A DNA stretch of 64,000 nt from Echinarachnius parma. Its lineage: Eukaryota > Echinodermata > Echinoidea > Clypeasteroida > Echinarachniidae. Positions 1 through 10,209 of this stretch are shown in pieces (the first letter of the stretch is position 1; the number at the start of each line of letters is the position of its first letter). Both the position numbers and the translations under genes were made by a program. The notes under the pieces are model-generated. The model had not been told where the DNA came from. It worked only from the letters and a program-made list of their open reading frames with translations, and searched no databases. The DNA lies in the NCBI GenBank assembly GCA_037951105.1, contig JBAMJV010007995.1, positions 52,113 through 116,112 of the forward strand. The letters run 5' to 3'.

Positions 1-1380
1 TATCAACCATTCATTTGTACATTTCAAATAGTTACTATATCCCTTTAATATGTTGAATATCTTACATGTATTCAAAAACAAACATACACACAGAATACAC
101 CAAATGTCCTCAATTCAAATATGACAAAATAAGTAGAGACAAAATGGCTTTGTGGGAGCAATTAGCATTCAAACATAATATTTAATATGAAGCAATATCC
201 AAGTAACTGTTTATAATTTTGTATATATATACAGGTTTACTTTACAAGTTTACATTATTGTACAAGCGAGTCATTCTGTGGACCTCAAAATGATTTCTAA
301 TTTGATGATTAACATCATGATCTGTATTTAAAAATTAGATTTATCAATATATTTTGTAAACAATTTTAGACGAATTATTCTGAATACACTGAAACGCCAT
401 AATTTAACACAACTAGTTTAACATTATTTTACAAAATTGTAATTAAGGTTATTCTTAATACTTTTAAAAAACTTAAAAACACAGAAAATACATAATTATA
501 GACTATGCAAGAAAGTGATGAATTCAATCATTTATTTACCATTAACTTATTTTCTTTCTTGGTAACAAATAAGCTGCAAAAACAAATCTTCATGTACCCG
601 AAAAGGAATCATTAGGGGAATTCCCCGAAAATGTAAGCTTTTTGTTTAATAAATCGCATAATTTCCACTAGTGATGTGTAAGTTTGTTTTTCTCATACAA
701 TAGTTTGTGTTCTACAGTAATACAATTTATATATAATTATTAGTAAGGCACATCTAATGGCTAAAGTTTGTGTTTTCTAATGATAAATCACACAAATTTC
801 CTTTCAAACACAATGATTGATTGCATCTTCAGACTCAGAATGATGGCAAATCAGTGTACAGTATTTACATTTACATAATCAAGCTTGTTTAAACAACATG
901 TGTAAGATAGCTTTGCAAAATCAGTTAAATGTTGTAACATAACCAGGACATGTGCAAGATAGTTATGTACACTGTTCTTAATTTTGTCACTTACATCAAA
1001 ATTTGTCATAATTGTTCCTTCATTTATCATTTATATGAAAATGAAGTCACAAAGTTTGGAAACTTATGACATTTGACAGGCCTATAAATGTCAACTAAAA
1101 CTCCCATGAATTTTTGAAGTAAATATTCAAAATGACATAAAACCACATCTGCAAAACAAATTTGAAAGAAAATATGCAGGGTGTTTACAAAAAATATCTA
1201 GTTCTACAGAACCTCCTGCGAGTTTGTGTCACTTTGTTACAATTTTACAGAGATTCCAGACTACATGTTTTTAACCCAGAAACATCTAATAGTTTTTAAG
1301 GGGAAGAGGTTTCATTACCAATACTTACTTAATATCAACGTCTGCAGGACATAAAATAGTGTTATAAAATAAATGGTGGA
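1..1380. other. AT-rich DNA without recognised gene
   Basis: I see no coding exon, repeat boundary or RNA gene here. The sequence is AT-rich with short homopolymer runs. It lies downstream of YPEL5 and left of the retrotransposon remnant. Confidence 0.5.
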
Positions 1381-2560
1381 AAAAATGTATTCTGTACTTT
1401 CAGCAAACATCTTGTCATGATATTTGATTTGACTGTGCGAGGAGATTACTCACTATGTATCTCATGCGCATGCGTGAGGCGTGGGATTGTGGGTCGGTTG
1501 CATGAGAACGACGGTCTTCCGGTTCATGAGTCATGGAGCTCAGTAATAAACTGTTCTAAACTGTTTCTACAAACTCTTTGTACCGCATTATTATGTAATG
1601 TTCGGATCCATTACTTCACATGGTGGCAGCGGTGGGAATGATCTCTTCAGCTTCACCAAGGAGTACCCGATCATTACAGACTACTTCTCAAAGTGCCCAT
1701 TCGTGAAGCAAGTTCCAGGGAGATGTACCAGCGGCACAGTTATACAACTGATCAAGTCTGTGTTCAGCGAGCATGGGATTCCTGATGTTGTCATTAGTGA
1801 CAATGGGCCACAGTTCTCGAGTGAGGAATACAGAGTGTTCATCCAAGCGTGGGGTTTTCAACACACAACCTCCAGTCCTCATTACCCCAAAAGTAGCGGT
1901 CTCTTTGAAAGGTCTATACAGACCGTGAAAGCCGTCATGCAGAAATGCCTGGAGAGACGGGAGGACAGCTTCATGGGACTACTGTGTCTGAGTACTACTC
2001 CATTCAGTGCTTCTATTCCCTCACCTACGGAAGGGCTCTATGGCAGGAAGGTCAGAAGCAATCTTCCCTTGACCACAGGACCAGCAACGATGAAGAGGGA
2101 AAGTGTCCCGACGCCTACTCCTTGAGCGTCAGGAACGACGGAGAGAACAGCATGATAGGCATGGTGTGAAGACACTCCCTGATCTTGACATCGACCAGAA
2201 AGCCACCATGAGAGACATGCGAACTGGTGTTTGGGTACCAGTGACAGTGAAAGATATATCTGCAAGGAACCTCGTTCCTTCTGGGTGACATGTCCTAATG
2301 GTGCAGTACTCCGGAGAAATAGGTGTGACCTTCAGGATCTTCCAATGCCTGGAAAGAGCACCAGCATTACTGGAACCTCACCTAGTCACCTACCCAAATA
2401 AGAGATGAAGTACAACCAGGTCACAGAGAGCACCAGAATAATGGCGAAGCGCATGTCTACCAGACGAGGAGTGGTCGCACAGTCAAACCACCCAAGCGTC
2501 TGATTGAGGGATGTTAGATGATAGGAAAAAAGGAAGGAGGGGAGAAACAAATAAATAAAT
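1380..2560 (+). mobile_element. Decayed Gypsy-type LTR retrotransposon remnant (LTR end, primer-binding site, integrase)
   Basis: An integrase-core fragment reads from about 1640 to 2125. It contains the catalytic-core signature ISDNGPQFSS near 1795-1825 and a downstream SGLFERSIQTVKA segment, as in Gypsy/Ty3 integrases. The frame then breaks: the C-terminal part continues in a second frame (about 2103-2288) and a third (about 2270-2400). Just before the integrase, the bases at 1620-1636 (TGGTGGCAGCGGTGGG) look like a tRNA primer-binding site following an LTR ending in CA. Gag, protease, reverse transcriptase and RNase H are absent, so an internal deletion has joined the leader to integrase. 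A purine-rich stretch at 2505-2545 may be the polypurine tract or start of the 3' LTR. The copy is defective. It is unrelated to the neighbouring genes. Confidence 0.8.
1640..2400 (+). pseudogene. Integrase pseudogene of the Gypsy-like element
   Basis: This is the coding part of the remnant. The DDE-type core is seen as DYFSK, then SDNGPQFSS, then a Glu in the SSGLFERS segment. The frame shifts at about 2100-2125 and again at about 2270, and no full polyprotein is present. The C-terminal portion (PNGAVLRRNRCDLQDLP near 2297-2345) resembles the post-core region of Gypsy integrases that follows the DNA-binding domain. Product and family are supported by these motifs; activity is excluded by the frame breaks. 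Confidence 0.75.
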
Positions 2561-2759
2561 AAAGGGCCAAAGTAAATTTTAAAAGGCAAACATGCTACTT
2601 TTGTAATTTTCGATGTGAAAACATGCTACTTAGTAATTTTTAGATGTGAAAAACTCGGTTTGGCATTAAACCATAGATGCACAAAATGTAATATTGCCCT
2701 TATGTGATAGGGATGCACACGATAATTATGCTGTAAAGTTTATCTCGCTGTAATAGGGA

Positions 2760-3395
2760 AAAGGCGCATCAAAACAAGATCAACAACCTCATCTCCCGTT
2801 ACCTGGTCAAGCCCCAAGCTCGTCTCCTCCACAAACGCAAACAGATCACCAACAACCTAAACACGGAAACCTTCTTCCTCGACCCGCCTACCGAAGTGGA
2901 TATTGCTGTTGTGCTAACCCATCCAAAGAACGGCGATGCCAAGGCTGGTGATGACCAGCGATTCGAGTTCGCTCAGCAAGGAGCACCCCAGGATTAGCCA
3001 CATCAACCTGCAGCCGCAGCCGCCTCCACAAACGCAAACAGATCACCAACAACCTAAACACGGAAACCATCTTCCTCGACCCGCCTACCGAAGTGGATAT
3101 TGCTGTTGTGCTGACCCATCCAAAGAACAGCGATGCCAAGGCTAGCGAACAGATCACCAACAACCTAAACATGGAAACCTTCCTCGACCCGCCTACCGAA
3201 GTGGATATTGCTGTTGCGCTGACCCGTCCAGAGAACGGCGATGCCAAGGCTAATGATGACGGCCGTGATCGACCAGTGAGTCGAGTTCGCTCAGCAAAGA
3301 AGAGCACCCCTGGATCGGCCACATCAACCTGCAGCCACACCAACGGCTCGGTTCGCAGACACACACAGAGTCTTTCGAGCATGGTGGAGTTATAA
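2760..3395 (+). pseudogene. Tandemly duplicated coding-like fragment, family unknown
   Basis: Relatively GC-rich DNA with an open-frame look. A segment encoding QITNNLN-ETF-LDPPTEVD-IAV-LT-P-NGDAKA occurs three times (starting about 2829, 3029 and 3149). A second segment (EFAQQ / RVRSAKKS then a His/Thr-rich tail) follows copies one and three. The first unit starts with an NKINNLISRYLVKPQARLL-like segment in frame and ends in a stop at about 2997. The last frame runs to a stop at 3395. It looks like a partial C-terminal coding region captured and then tandemly duplicated, possibly transposon-borne cargo or a retropseudogene. I do not recognise the protein. No splice structure or promoter is evident, and transcription is unproven. 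Confidence 0.45.
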
Positions 3396-3399
3396 CTAT

Positions 3400-4841
3400 A
3401 AGTTTGTAATGTTAGTGTGCAGGTTTTGGTTTCTAAAGCTCAGCCTTACCAAAACTGTACTACCCCTTAAACCCTCCAATGGTCAACAATTTACCCTCCA
3501 TTAAATAAACATGTAGCCACATTTTGAAAAAAGAACATAAAATACAAAACTTATCCTTTCTTTGCAAAGCAACATGCTATAAAACAAATTACCAAATAAA
3601 AAGCTATACAAACAATGTAGATATAATCACACATCAAGTAAAGCTATACCAAACACCTTGAATAAATTGTCATCTTGGAATGCATAGCTAAATTACAAGC
3701 TGTTCCCTGTTATTATTTGTAATCTCCACAGAGATATTAAAGGGTACCACCACCCAAAAATAATATTCTTATTAAAGAAAGGTAACATCTTTAGTATTCC
3801 ATTCCATCAACAAATTCACAAAAATATGTTTCCAGAAAAGAAAAAAAATAATTGGAAATGCATCACCATTCTAAAGCATGCGTTCATGCGGTCTGAATTA
3901 CGCAGACTGCTATAAATATCTTTCTTACACATCTTTACTGCCACGCCTAACTTTCTTCACTCACTTATTTCAATAAATTATGTTGAAAGAAGCACATGGA
4001 TACACACAAAAACAATTATCCACCTCCCCTCTCCACCCTCCCCAGAAAAAGAAAAAAAACCTAGAGAAAATTCAGATATATGCATACCAACATAACCTTG
4101 TATTTTGGTTTTGACACAATCATGGCATGTGTGCGTGTTGATATATTTCTTTCCTGTAGTAAATTGATGAATAAATTTAATATTGGCTCTTTCAATAAAT
4201 TTACTATATTAAACAATTGGTTTTTTTCCTGTGTACTGATAGAAAACTTCAACTGCTTTCAAGCACCATCCATTTGACAATCTTGTAAATATTTGTAAGT
4301 GCAATTTCAACGAGTTATCAATACAGCGTGAGCTTTTCTTGATTAGATAAGAGAAATGTTTCTCGCAATAATGCTGCAATCGTGGCACAGACATTTCATA
4401 TCACTAGAACGCACACTTACCCGTGCTAAACTCAGATTTGTTGCGTGGAAAAAACATTCATATTTTTGTAAGAGCAGGAGAAATATAAACTATATTTCAA
4501 TCTTCATTGCTTCTCATCAAACAATTTGACAACAAACCCCCTTCATCTGCACGCTACAAAAGTATGATGCATAAAATACTACCATACATACAGGAGGCTT
4601 AATAGTACGCAGTATTATGTACATTATCTACAAAGTAACAAAAGTTCATTCTTTTCACAAAGTTCAGTAACCTTTCCAAGCATGTCACTTTTTCTTTTGG
4701 TATGTACATCTCATGATTTCAACAGTCTGGTACCTCCTCTCTAGTACCACCCCCCTCTACTTCTCAGTACTTTTGTTTTACTTCATGCTTTGCATGCAAT
4801 ATAATATTTTAATAACCTATATCATATATCAGCTGCAATTT
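3400..4841 (-). other. Probable YPEL5 3' untranslated region and downstream DNA
   Basis: No coding exon is seen. The stretch directly follows the YPEL5 stop codon in transcription direction, so at least its right part should be 3'UTR. Several minus-strand poly(A)-signal-like hexamers occur, and the true end cannot be chosen by eye. A truncated repeat copy lies at 3737-3925. Confidence 0.4.
3737..3925. repeat. Truncated copy of a TTAA-bounded repeat family
   Basis: It starts TTAAAGGGTACCACCA and continues with the same interior as the fuller copies at 6172-7572 and 57159-57590. The right end with GGTGGTCCCCTTTAA is missing. It serves as one of two uninterrupted alleles showing the site where the 6208-6891 element inserted. 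Confidence 0.7.
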
Positions 4842-5072
4842 TCAATTGCTGCTGGTGTCGCTCGTATTTGGCTCTTCGAACCCGTCCCTCTCGGTGATGA
4901 GTGCCCTCTCCAGAATGGTACGGCCCTCCTTGTATCTCTGGTTGTCCTCGGTGGCAAACTCGTACATCCAGCCCAGCTTTGTGTCGCAGTTCTTGCAGAA
5001 GACGTCGCGCACCATGTGCCGGCCTGTGATCATCATGCGGTCCTGTACCTCGCTGTACGACAGGTTTACAAC
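4842..5072 (-). CDS. YPEL5: YPEL5 coding exon 2 (C-terminal 76 residues and stop)
   Basis: The acceptor is ...TCTAG at 5073-5074 and the stop codon is at 4842-4844. It encodes residues 48-123, including the second zinc-binding pair C73 and C76 (CKNC), then [16 protein letters not shown] and an acidic, Ser-rich tail. Junction phase is 0 and matches the upstream exon. Confidence 0.95.
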   Translation of the reverse strand, partial: VVNLSYSEVQDRMMITGRHMVRDVFCKNCDTKLGWMYEFATEDNQRYKEGRTILERALITERDGFEEPNTSDTSSN

Positions 5073-5707
5073 CTAGACAGTTTAAGAGTATATACATAGA
5101 TATAAAAAGAGAAATTATTAGCTAAAATTCCTTATCTTCAGCTTTTCTTCATATTTCGTATTAATAAGACAACTGTGGCATTTTTAAAGAAAGTAGAAGC
5201 TCATCAAAATGACTCATTACATGTACCTTGCTCATTATAGCTTTAGATTATCTAGATAGACCCTTCACTACAAACAATAAGAATTTATTTCATGAATCTA
5301 GATACTAATATTCATTAGGATTAATCTTTTTCATGAAACTTATTCTGTTATTCACATTATTAGGGTCATTAGGCCTTATGTTTGTTCCTGGCATATGAAA
5401 TATTTGCAAGGACAGCTAATTTATAGGTTAGTTCCTTCAGGTAATCAAGGCTTGGTACTTGGTAGTTTAATCCTCCAAAACACTCCATAGGAGTTTTTAC
5501 TGGGAAGATCAATGCAACTTTGCTGAAGTATAAAAAAGTCTTATTTTCAAACACAACTGCCTTCATTGTCAGATCATTTCCAACAATAAAAATAGTGCAA
5601 TTTTTTTTCCTTTGCCCAAATACTCTTCTTTTCAACAATAGTACATTATGTTTTAAACATGTATAGTAGATACCCAGGATGTAAGTATAGACAGTATTTG
5701 GATGTAC

Positions 5708-5848
5708 CTTGTTGAAGAGGAAAGCTCTCCCGGTTGACCCTGTGAACCTGGTTGAGAGCAACTCTGCCCGGTTGGTGAGATTGGAGTCACAGTTGGCACA
5801 GAAATAGAGCCTGGCTCCACCCATGTGATCTAGGAACACACGACCCAT
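5708..5848 (-). CDS. YPEL5: YPEL5, Yippee-like protein 5, coding exon 1 (start codon)
   Basis: This exon encodes residues 1-47 from the ATG at 5846-5848 to a GTACAT donor. With exon 2 it makes a 123-residue protein, close to the family's usual size of about 121. The Yippee signature is intact: C17-X2-C20-X52-C73-X2-C76, with STRFTG and GRAFLFNK between the pairs. Family knowledge: YPEL5 binds zinc, associates with the CTLH/GID-type (RANBP9-MAEA) E3 ligase complex, and localises to centrosome and mitotic structures. The start is supported because MGRVFLDH opens the family and an in-frame acceptor lies only 33 bases upstream. It lies downstream of HECTD1 on the same strand with its own promoter region between them. 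A degenerate copy of its start region lies 171 bases away at 5966-6046. Confidence 0.95.
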
Positions 5849-5881
5849 GTTGGCTCAATTGGCTGATGATCAAAGAACAAT
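5849..5881 (-). other. YPEL5: YPEL5 5' untranslated part of the first coding exon
   Basis: A good acceptor (CCTCACAG) ends at 5882 on the minus strand, 33 bases before the ATG. This implies at least one upstream noncoding exon. The exon therefore probably spans 5708-5881. Confidence 0.65.
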
Positions 5882-5965
5882 CTGTGAGGAAAGAGATTTT
5901 ATATAAAACATAAATTAATTCAAATCAAGAGGTAAGGAAATTGGTTGAAAAGATTTAGGAGATTT

Positions 5966-6046
5966 TGCTCAGAAATAGAGCCTGGCTCCACCCATGGGAT
6001 CTAAGAACACACAGCCCATTATAGCTCACTTGGCTGATAAAGAGAT
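5966..6046 (-). repeat. Degenerate copy of YPEL5 exon 1 start region
   Basis: The run AGAAATAGAGCCTGGCTCCA at 5971 repeats the one at 5800, and similarity continues through the start codon, the 5'UTR and the intronic AAAGAGATTT. The offset is 171 bases. It is direct and diverged, and sits in the intron upstream of the real exon. Confidence 0.85.
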
Positions 6047-6171
6047 TTCGTTTTTTAGTAGAATCCAAAATTACAGGGTTGTTTGATCTGAAATTTTGTG
6101 TGGGTGTTACATTTATCCTCATCCGTCTACTGGAAACTGTTCAGACGATTTGTAAAAGGCCGACACTCCCT

Positions 6172-6734
6172 TTAAAGGGAACCAACAGCCAAAAATAATA
6201 TTCTTATTAGTGCTGTAACTGACCTTGATGATCGGATCGTTTGATCGGATCGGCAAAAATTTATCGATCTTCGAAATCGGATCGATGATCGGGATCGGAT
6301 GATCGGCTAAAAAAAAAAAAAAAAAAAAAAAAAAACATTGTTTGTTTTTTTCTTTGGAAAATGATCCCCCAAAAACACATTTTGGGAATATAAATGAATA
6401 CCAAAGCAACATATATCCATATTAATAAGCCCAAGGTAATCTTGTACGGGTATGCTTTCATTTCAAACTGATTACCTCTTCTTTTACAAAATTACTCACG
6501 CCGATTTTGAGCTTAGTCCCATGTGATTCTTAAAGGTTACGCCAAATTAATCACATGGGACTAAGCTCAAAATCGGCGTGAGTAATTTTGTAAAAGGAGA
6601 GGTAATCAGTTTTAAATGAAAGCATACCCATACAAGATAACCTTGGGCTTATTCATATGGATATATGTTGCTTTGGTATTCATTTATATTCCCAAAATAT
6701 GTTTTTGGGGATCATTTTCCAAAGAAAAAAAAAC

Positions 6735-6780
<46 letters not shown>

Positions 6781-7572
6781 CGATCCGATCTTCCGATTTT
6801 TTCTGAATGATCGGAAATCGGCAAAAACGGTCCGATCATGTATGATCGGATCGTGATCGGCATGCCGATCCGATGATCGGTTACAGCACTAATTCTTATA
6901 AATGATAGGTAAACATTTCTCTTCTCCTGTGTTGTTTAGCTTATTTATTGTAAGAGAAGAATTTTAAAAAAGGTTAGATCTTTTCAAATGCCCCTTTAGT
7001 ATGAAGATATCTATCATTGATAATCATTCAGCTCAAGAGCGTCTACAGACGTCTATAAACGTCATTAGCGTCATACTGTAATTAGTTGTAAAAGCTGACG
7101 CAAATTTTCACTTTTTTCAACCAGGAAAGCAGTGTTCTTTTTCAATGAAACTTTCACACATCATTTAGACATATCTTACAATGATTTTGGTATAGGATTG
7201 AAGTCTTAAATGTCATTTTGGGCAATATCTGACACTTTACAGTTGCACCTTTAAAATAGCTATCAACGATGCCTTTCCATAAGCCAAAGTTTTTGACCAT
7301 TTCATGGATCTATTGTGTAGGATAAACACGTTTTACATTGTACTATTGTCTCCAAACGTATGCGTGTGTATAGAATTGGCCCACTCACAGATGTTTGGCG
7401 CATACGGAACCATGAGGCCCTGTTGGTTATGCAAGTGTTAGTGATTAATTGTATTTTTTATGAATTAAATAACCCTAACTTAGCCTTTTGCTTTTGTTTT
7501 GCAAAGAGTTGGATATTTAATATCGAACAGTACCAAAACGTATACCCCCGTGGGCATGGTGGTCCCCTTTAA
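6172..7572. mobile_element. TTAA-bounded non-autonomous element, interrupted copy
   Basis: The ends are TTAAAGGGAACCAACAG and ATGGTGGTCCCCTTTAA, so about 12-base inverted ends sit inside TTAA duplications, a piggyBac-like target. The interior matches 57159-57590 at both ends. The excess length is due to the nested element at 6208-6891 and further inserted DNA around 7000-7340. No transposase is seen. Confidence 0.65.
6208..6891. mobile_element. hAT-like foldback element (684 bp palindrome)
   Basis: It starts TAGTGCTGTAAC and ends GTTACAGCACTA, flanked on both sides by the 8-base duplication ATTCTTAT (6200-6207 and 6892-6899). Eight-base duplications and TAGNG-type ends are hAT hallmarks. The two halves are near-complete inverted copies meeting around 6530-6545, each with a long A or T run and a GATCGGATCGG-rich terminal part. 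There is no coding capacity. The related copies at 3737 and 57159 show the empty site. Confidence 0.85.
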
Positions 7573-8108
7573 TGTGGATTTACAAAATTGAATACACAAT
7601 ATTAAAATGAGAATTTTGTCATTCTGTTGCAACTTTGTTGATTGTTCTTGCATTCACGATCACGCCTCATTTTTGTTCATTTAATATTTTATCTTGACAT
7701 GTCATTAAACTAAAATGTATTTAAGCTATCAACGACGCCTTTCCATAATGAAGAACAAAACAATTTGAAAACATTTATTTAGATTTTAGTGCATATCACC
7801 ACAAAACAACAACACTGGGCAATGATGGCCATACACGCACCCAAAACACACGCAGCTAGCACTGCACTGCGCTGCCACTGCCCTGGCATAACACTAACAC
7901 TAACAGGTTCACATGCACACTGCATTTCAATGGGTGAACCCTTCAATGCTACCATGCATTTAATATGTACACAAACATGGCAATCATGACATGTAGTCAT
8001 CCGACATCAAACAATACCTTGACTGGCCGAGTCATGACAAGCAATCAAACAGTGATAATATAATGCACACATAGTTTTAAATGCCATTCTTTATAATTAT
8101 GTTGTTAC
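6900..8108. other. YPEL5 5' intron candidate region, no gene recognised
   Basis: It includes the right part of the TTAA-bounded element to 7572. A short direct repeat (AGCTATCAACGA-GCCTTTCCATAA) occurs at about 7258 and 7724. Otherwise I see nothing recognisable. Confidence 0.4.
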
Positions 8109-8300
8109 CTGTTCACATCAAGACGCCTGTCAGCAGGTTTTACACTTTAAATTTTACACCTCGTGTGCGACGACCATCTTCGTGCAAAACATAAACAATG
8201 CAATGGCTTCAATCGATCACTAAAATACGATTCACAATCGATCGGTACCGTACGTACCGGACTGGACTAGCTAGCCTACTGTGAAAATCTACACAATGTT
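8109..8300 (-). promoter_or_regulatory. YPEL5: Candidate YPEL5 first noncoding exon and promoter
   Basis: A consensus minus-strand donor (GAACAG|GTAAC) sits at 8104-8114. Upstream of it in transcription direction is a locally CpG-rich patch (8157-8260) with CGATCG, GGTACC and GTACGTAC palindromes, unlike the AT-rich surroundings. It could supply the 5' exon required by the acceptor at 5882. No TATA box is evident. This is inference only. Confidence 0.35.
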
Positions 8301-8429
8301 TATTTTTCATCAAAATGAATAAAGAGTGGGAATTAAAAAAAAAAGGAATTGGGGACTAATGCATTATATGGGGGCTTGCATGCCCGTAGCCAGGGGATGC
8401 ATTGGGTTAGGCCAACGATTGCATAGTTT

Positions 8430-8461
8430 GACTCCCCCCACCCCCCCCCCCCCCCCCCCCA
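8430..8461. repeat. Poly-C tract
   Basis: A near-uninterrupted C run of about 27 bases within a C-rich block, and G-rich on the opposite strand. Confidence 0.9.
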
Positions 8462-8979
8462 GGCCTACACTGGTATGGGGGCTTGGTTTGGTATATGGGG
8501 GGCGTTGGAGGTGACAACTCTTTTACCCTGTGTTTTTAATTGTTTTCGTCTATTTACTGGGAGAACCAACTCTGTTATTTAGCTGAAGCAAGCATGCCTT
8601 GATAGTATATGCATGGGAACTGTTCAAAAGTCAATTTCAATACTATAAGAAATAATATATTAAAGAAGTTTGAAGGAAAATTATGAGTCCGAGTCCCGTC
8701 CGAGTGACATCGATCAAGAAATAAGAAATGACAGGCAGGATATTCATAATTTCCTCTTTTTTCCAACTTTTTTTACACATTTCCATCCCCTAAAATCACA
8801 ATAATGATGTAGCCTATATATGAACTTGAAGAAAGGGAAACATATGATATAATTTCTCAAAAGAGAAAAGGGAAAATTGCAAAAAATTTAAGTGAGTTCA
8901 GAACAATATTGGAGGTATGCAAAATCTTGTATACTGCCAATTTGACTCACCCATATGAATAAAGTGTTGTTTTCAAATA

Positions 8980-9600
8980 TTATCAAGTTTTCTTATTTCT
9001 GACCGATTTTGTCAAACTTTTTCATATATTATTTCTTTTATCAAGCTTATAATATTGAAACACCCACCACAAGTACCACATCATCATCATCATCCCCAGG
9101 ACGAAATTCCAGTTGAAACCAATTGAAATTCTAATTGGTACCCATTGAATTCAATGGGTACAATGGGTACAATGGGTACCCATTGAATTCAATGGGTACC
9201 CATTGAATTCAATGGGCACCCATTGAAACAAATGGGTACCCATTGAAATTCTAATTGGTTATTTCTGACCGATTTTGTCAAACTGTTTCATATATTATTT
9301 CTTTTAATCAAGCTTATAATATAGAAAACACCCACCACAAGTACCACATCATCATCATCATCATCATCATCCCCATGACGAAATTCCAGTTGAAACCAAT
9401 TGAAATTCTAATTGGTACCCATCGAATTCAATGGGTACCCATTGAAACTGAATTCAATGGGTACCCATTGGCATTGGTTTCAATGGGTACCCATTGAATT
9501 CAATTGGTAGGCTACCTATTGAAACTGAATTCAATGGGTACCCATTGGCATTGGTTTCAATGGGTACCCATTGATTTCAATTTGTCCAAATTGTTTCATT
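8980..9600. repeat. Duplicated minisatellite built on CAATGGGTACCCATTG palindromes
   Basis: A block beginning with GACCGATTTTGTCAAACT at about 9001 recurs at about 9267. Each block carries an ATC run and then a series of AATGGGTACCCATTGAATT units. The units are self-complementary around GGTACC, so the array can form many small hairpins. Confidence 0.85.
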
Positions 9601-9674
9601 TTCCATATATGCATACGCTTTGATTACCAATTGATTTCAATTGGTAATATAGTCAATGGGAATTTCACCTTGGG

Positions 9675-10204
9675 TCATCATCACCATCATCATCACCATC
9701 ATCCTTATTATCACCATCATTCCCATCATCGCCATCACCATGATCATCACCATCATAATCATCATCAGTACTATTATCATGACCATCACCATCATCATCA
9801 TCGTCATCATCACCATCACCATCGGCATCACCATCATCACCTGTCGATCACCATCATCATCGCCATCACCATCACCATTATCACCATCATAATCATCATC
9901 ACTATTATGACCATCGTCATAATCATCATCGTCATCACCCGTCACCATCTTTATCATCACCATCATCAACACCATCCTCATCACCATCATCATCATTACC
10001 ACCATCATCATTATCAGAACTATTATAATGACCATCATCAAAATCATCATAGTCATCATTGTCACCATCAGCATCACCATCACCATCATCACCACCATAA
10101 TTATCATCATCACCATCCCAATCACCATTACCATTATCATCATCATCACTATCATCATAATCATTACCATCATCACCAATATCATCACCAACATCATCAT
10201 CATA
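9675..10204. repeat. Long imperfect ATC/ACC microsatellite
   Basis: About 530 bases of CATCATCACCATCAT-type trinucleotide repeat. Long open frames across it (poly-His, poly-Met/Ile) are artefacts of the repeat. Confidence 0.95.
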
Positions 10205-10209
10205 TTGTC

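Noticed and set aside
1688-2265. Minus-strand frames over the retrotransposon
   Set aside because: Shadows of the plus-strand integrase sequence.
5369-5707. Continuation of YPEL5 coding beyond the exon 1 donor
   Set aside because: The frame loses Yippee similarity exactly at a GT donor, and exon 2 restores it in phase.
8980-9600. CRISPR-like array of repeats and spacers
   Set aside because: Eukaryotic minisatellite with palindromic units and no unique spacers of constant length.
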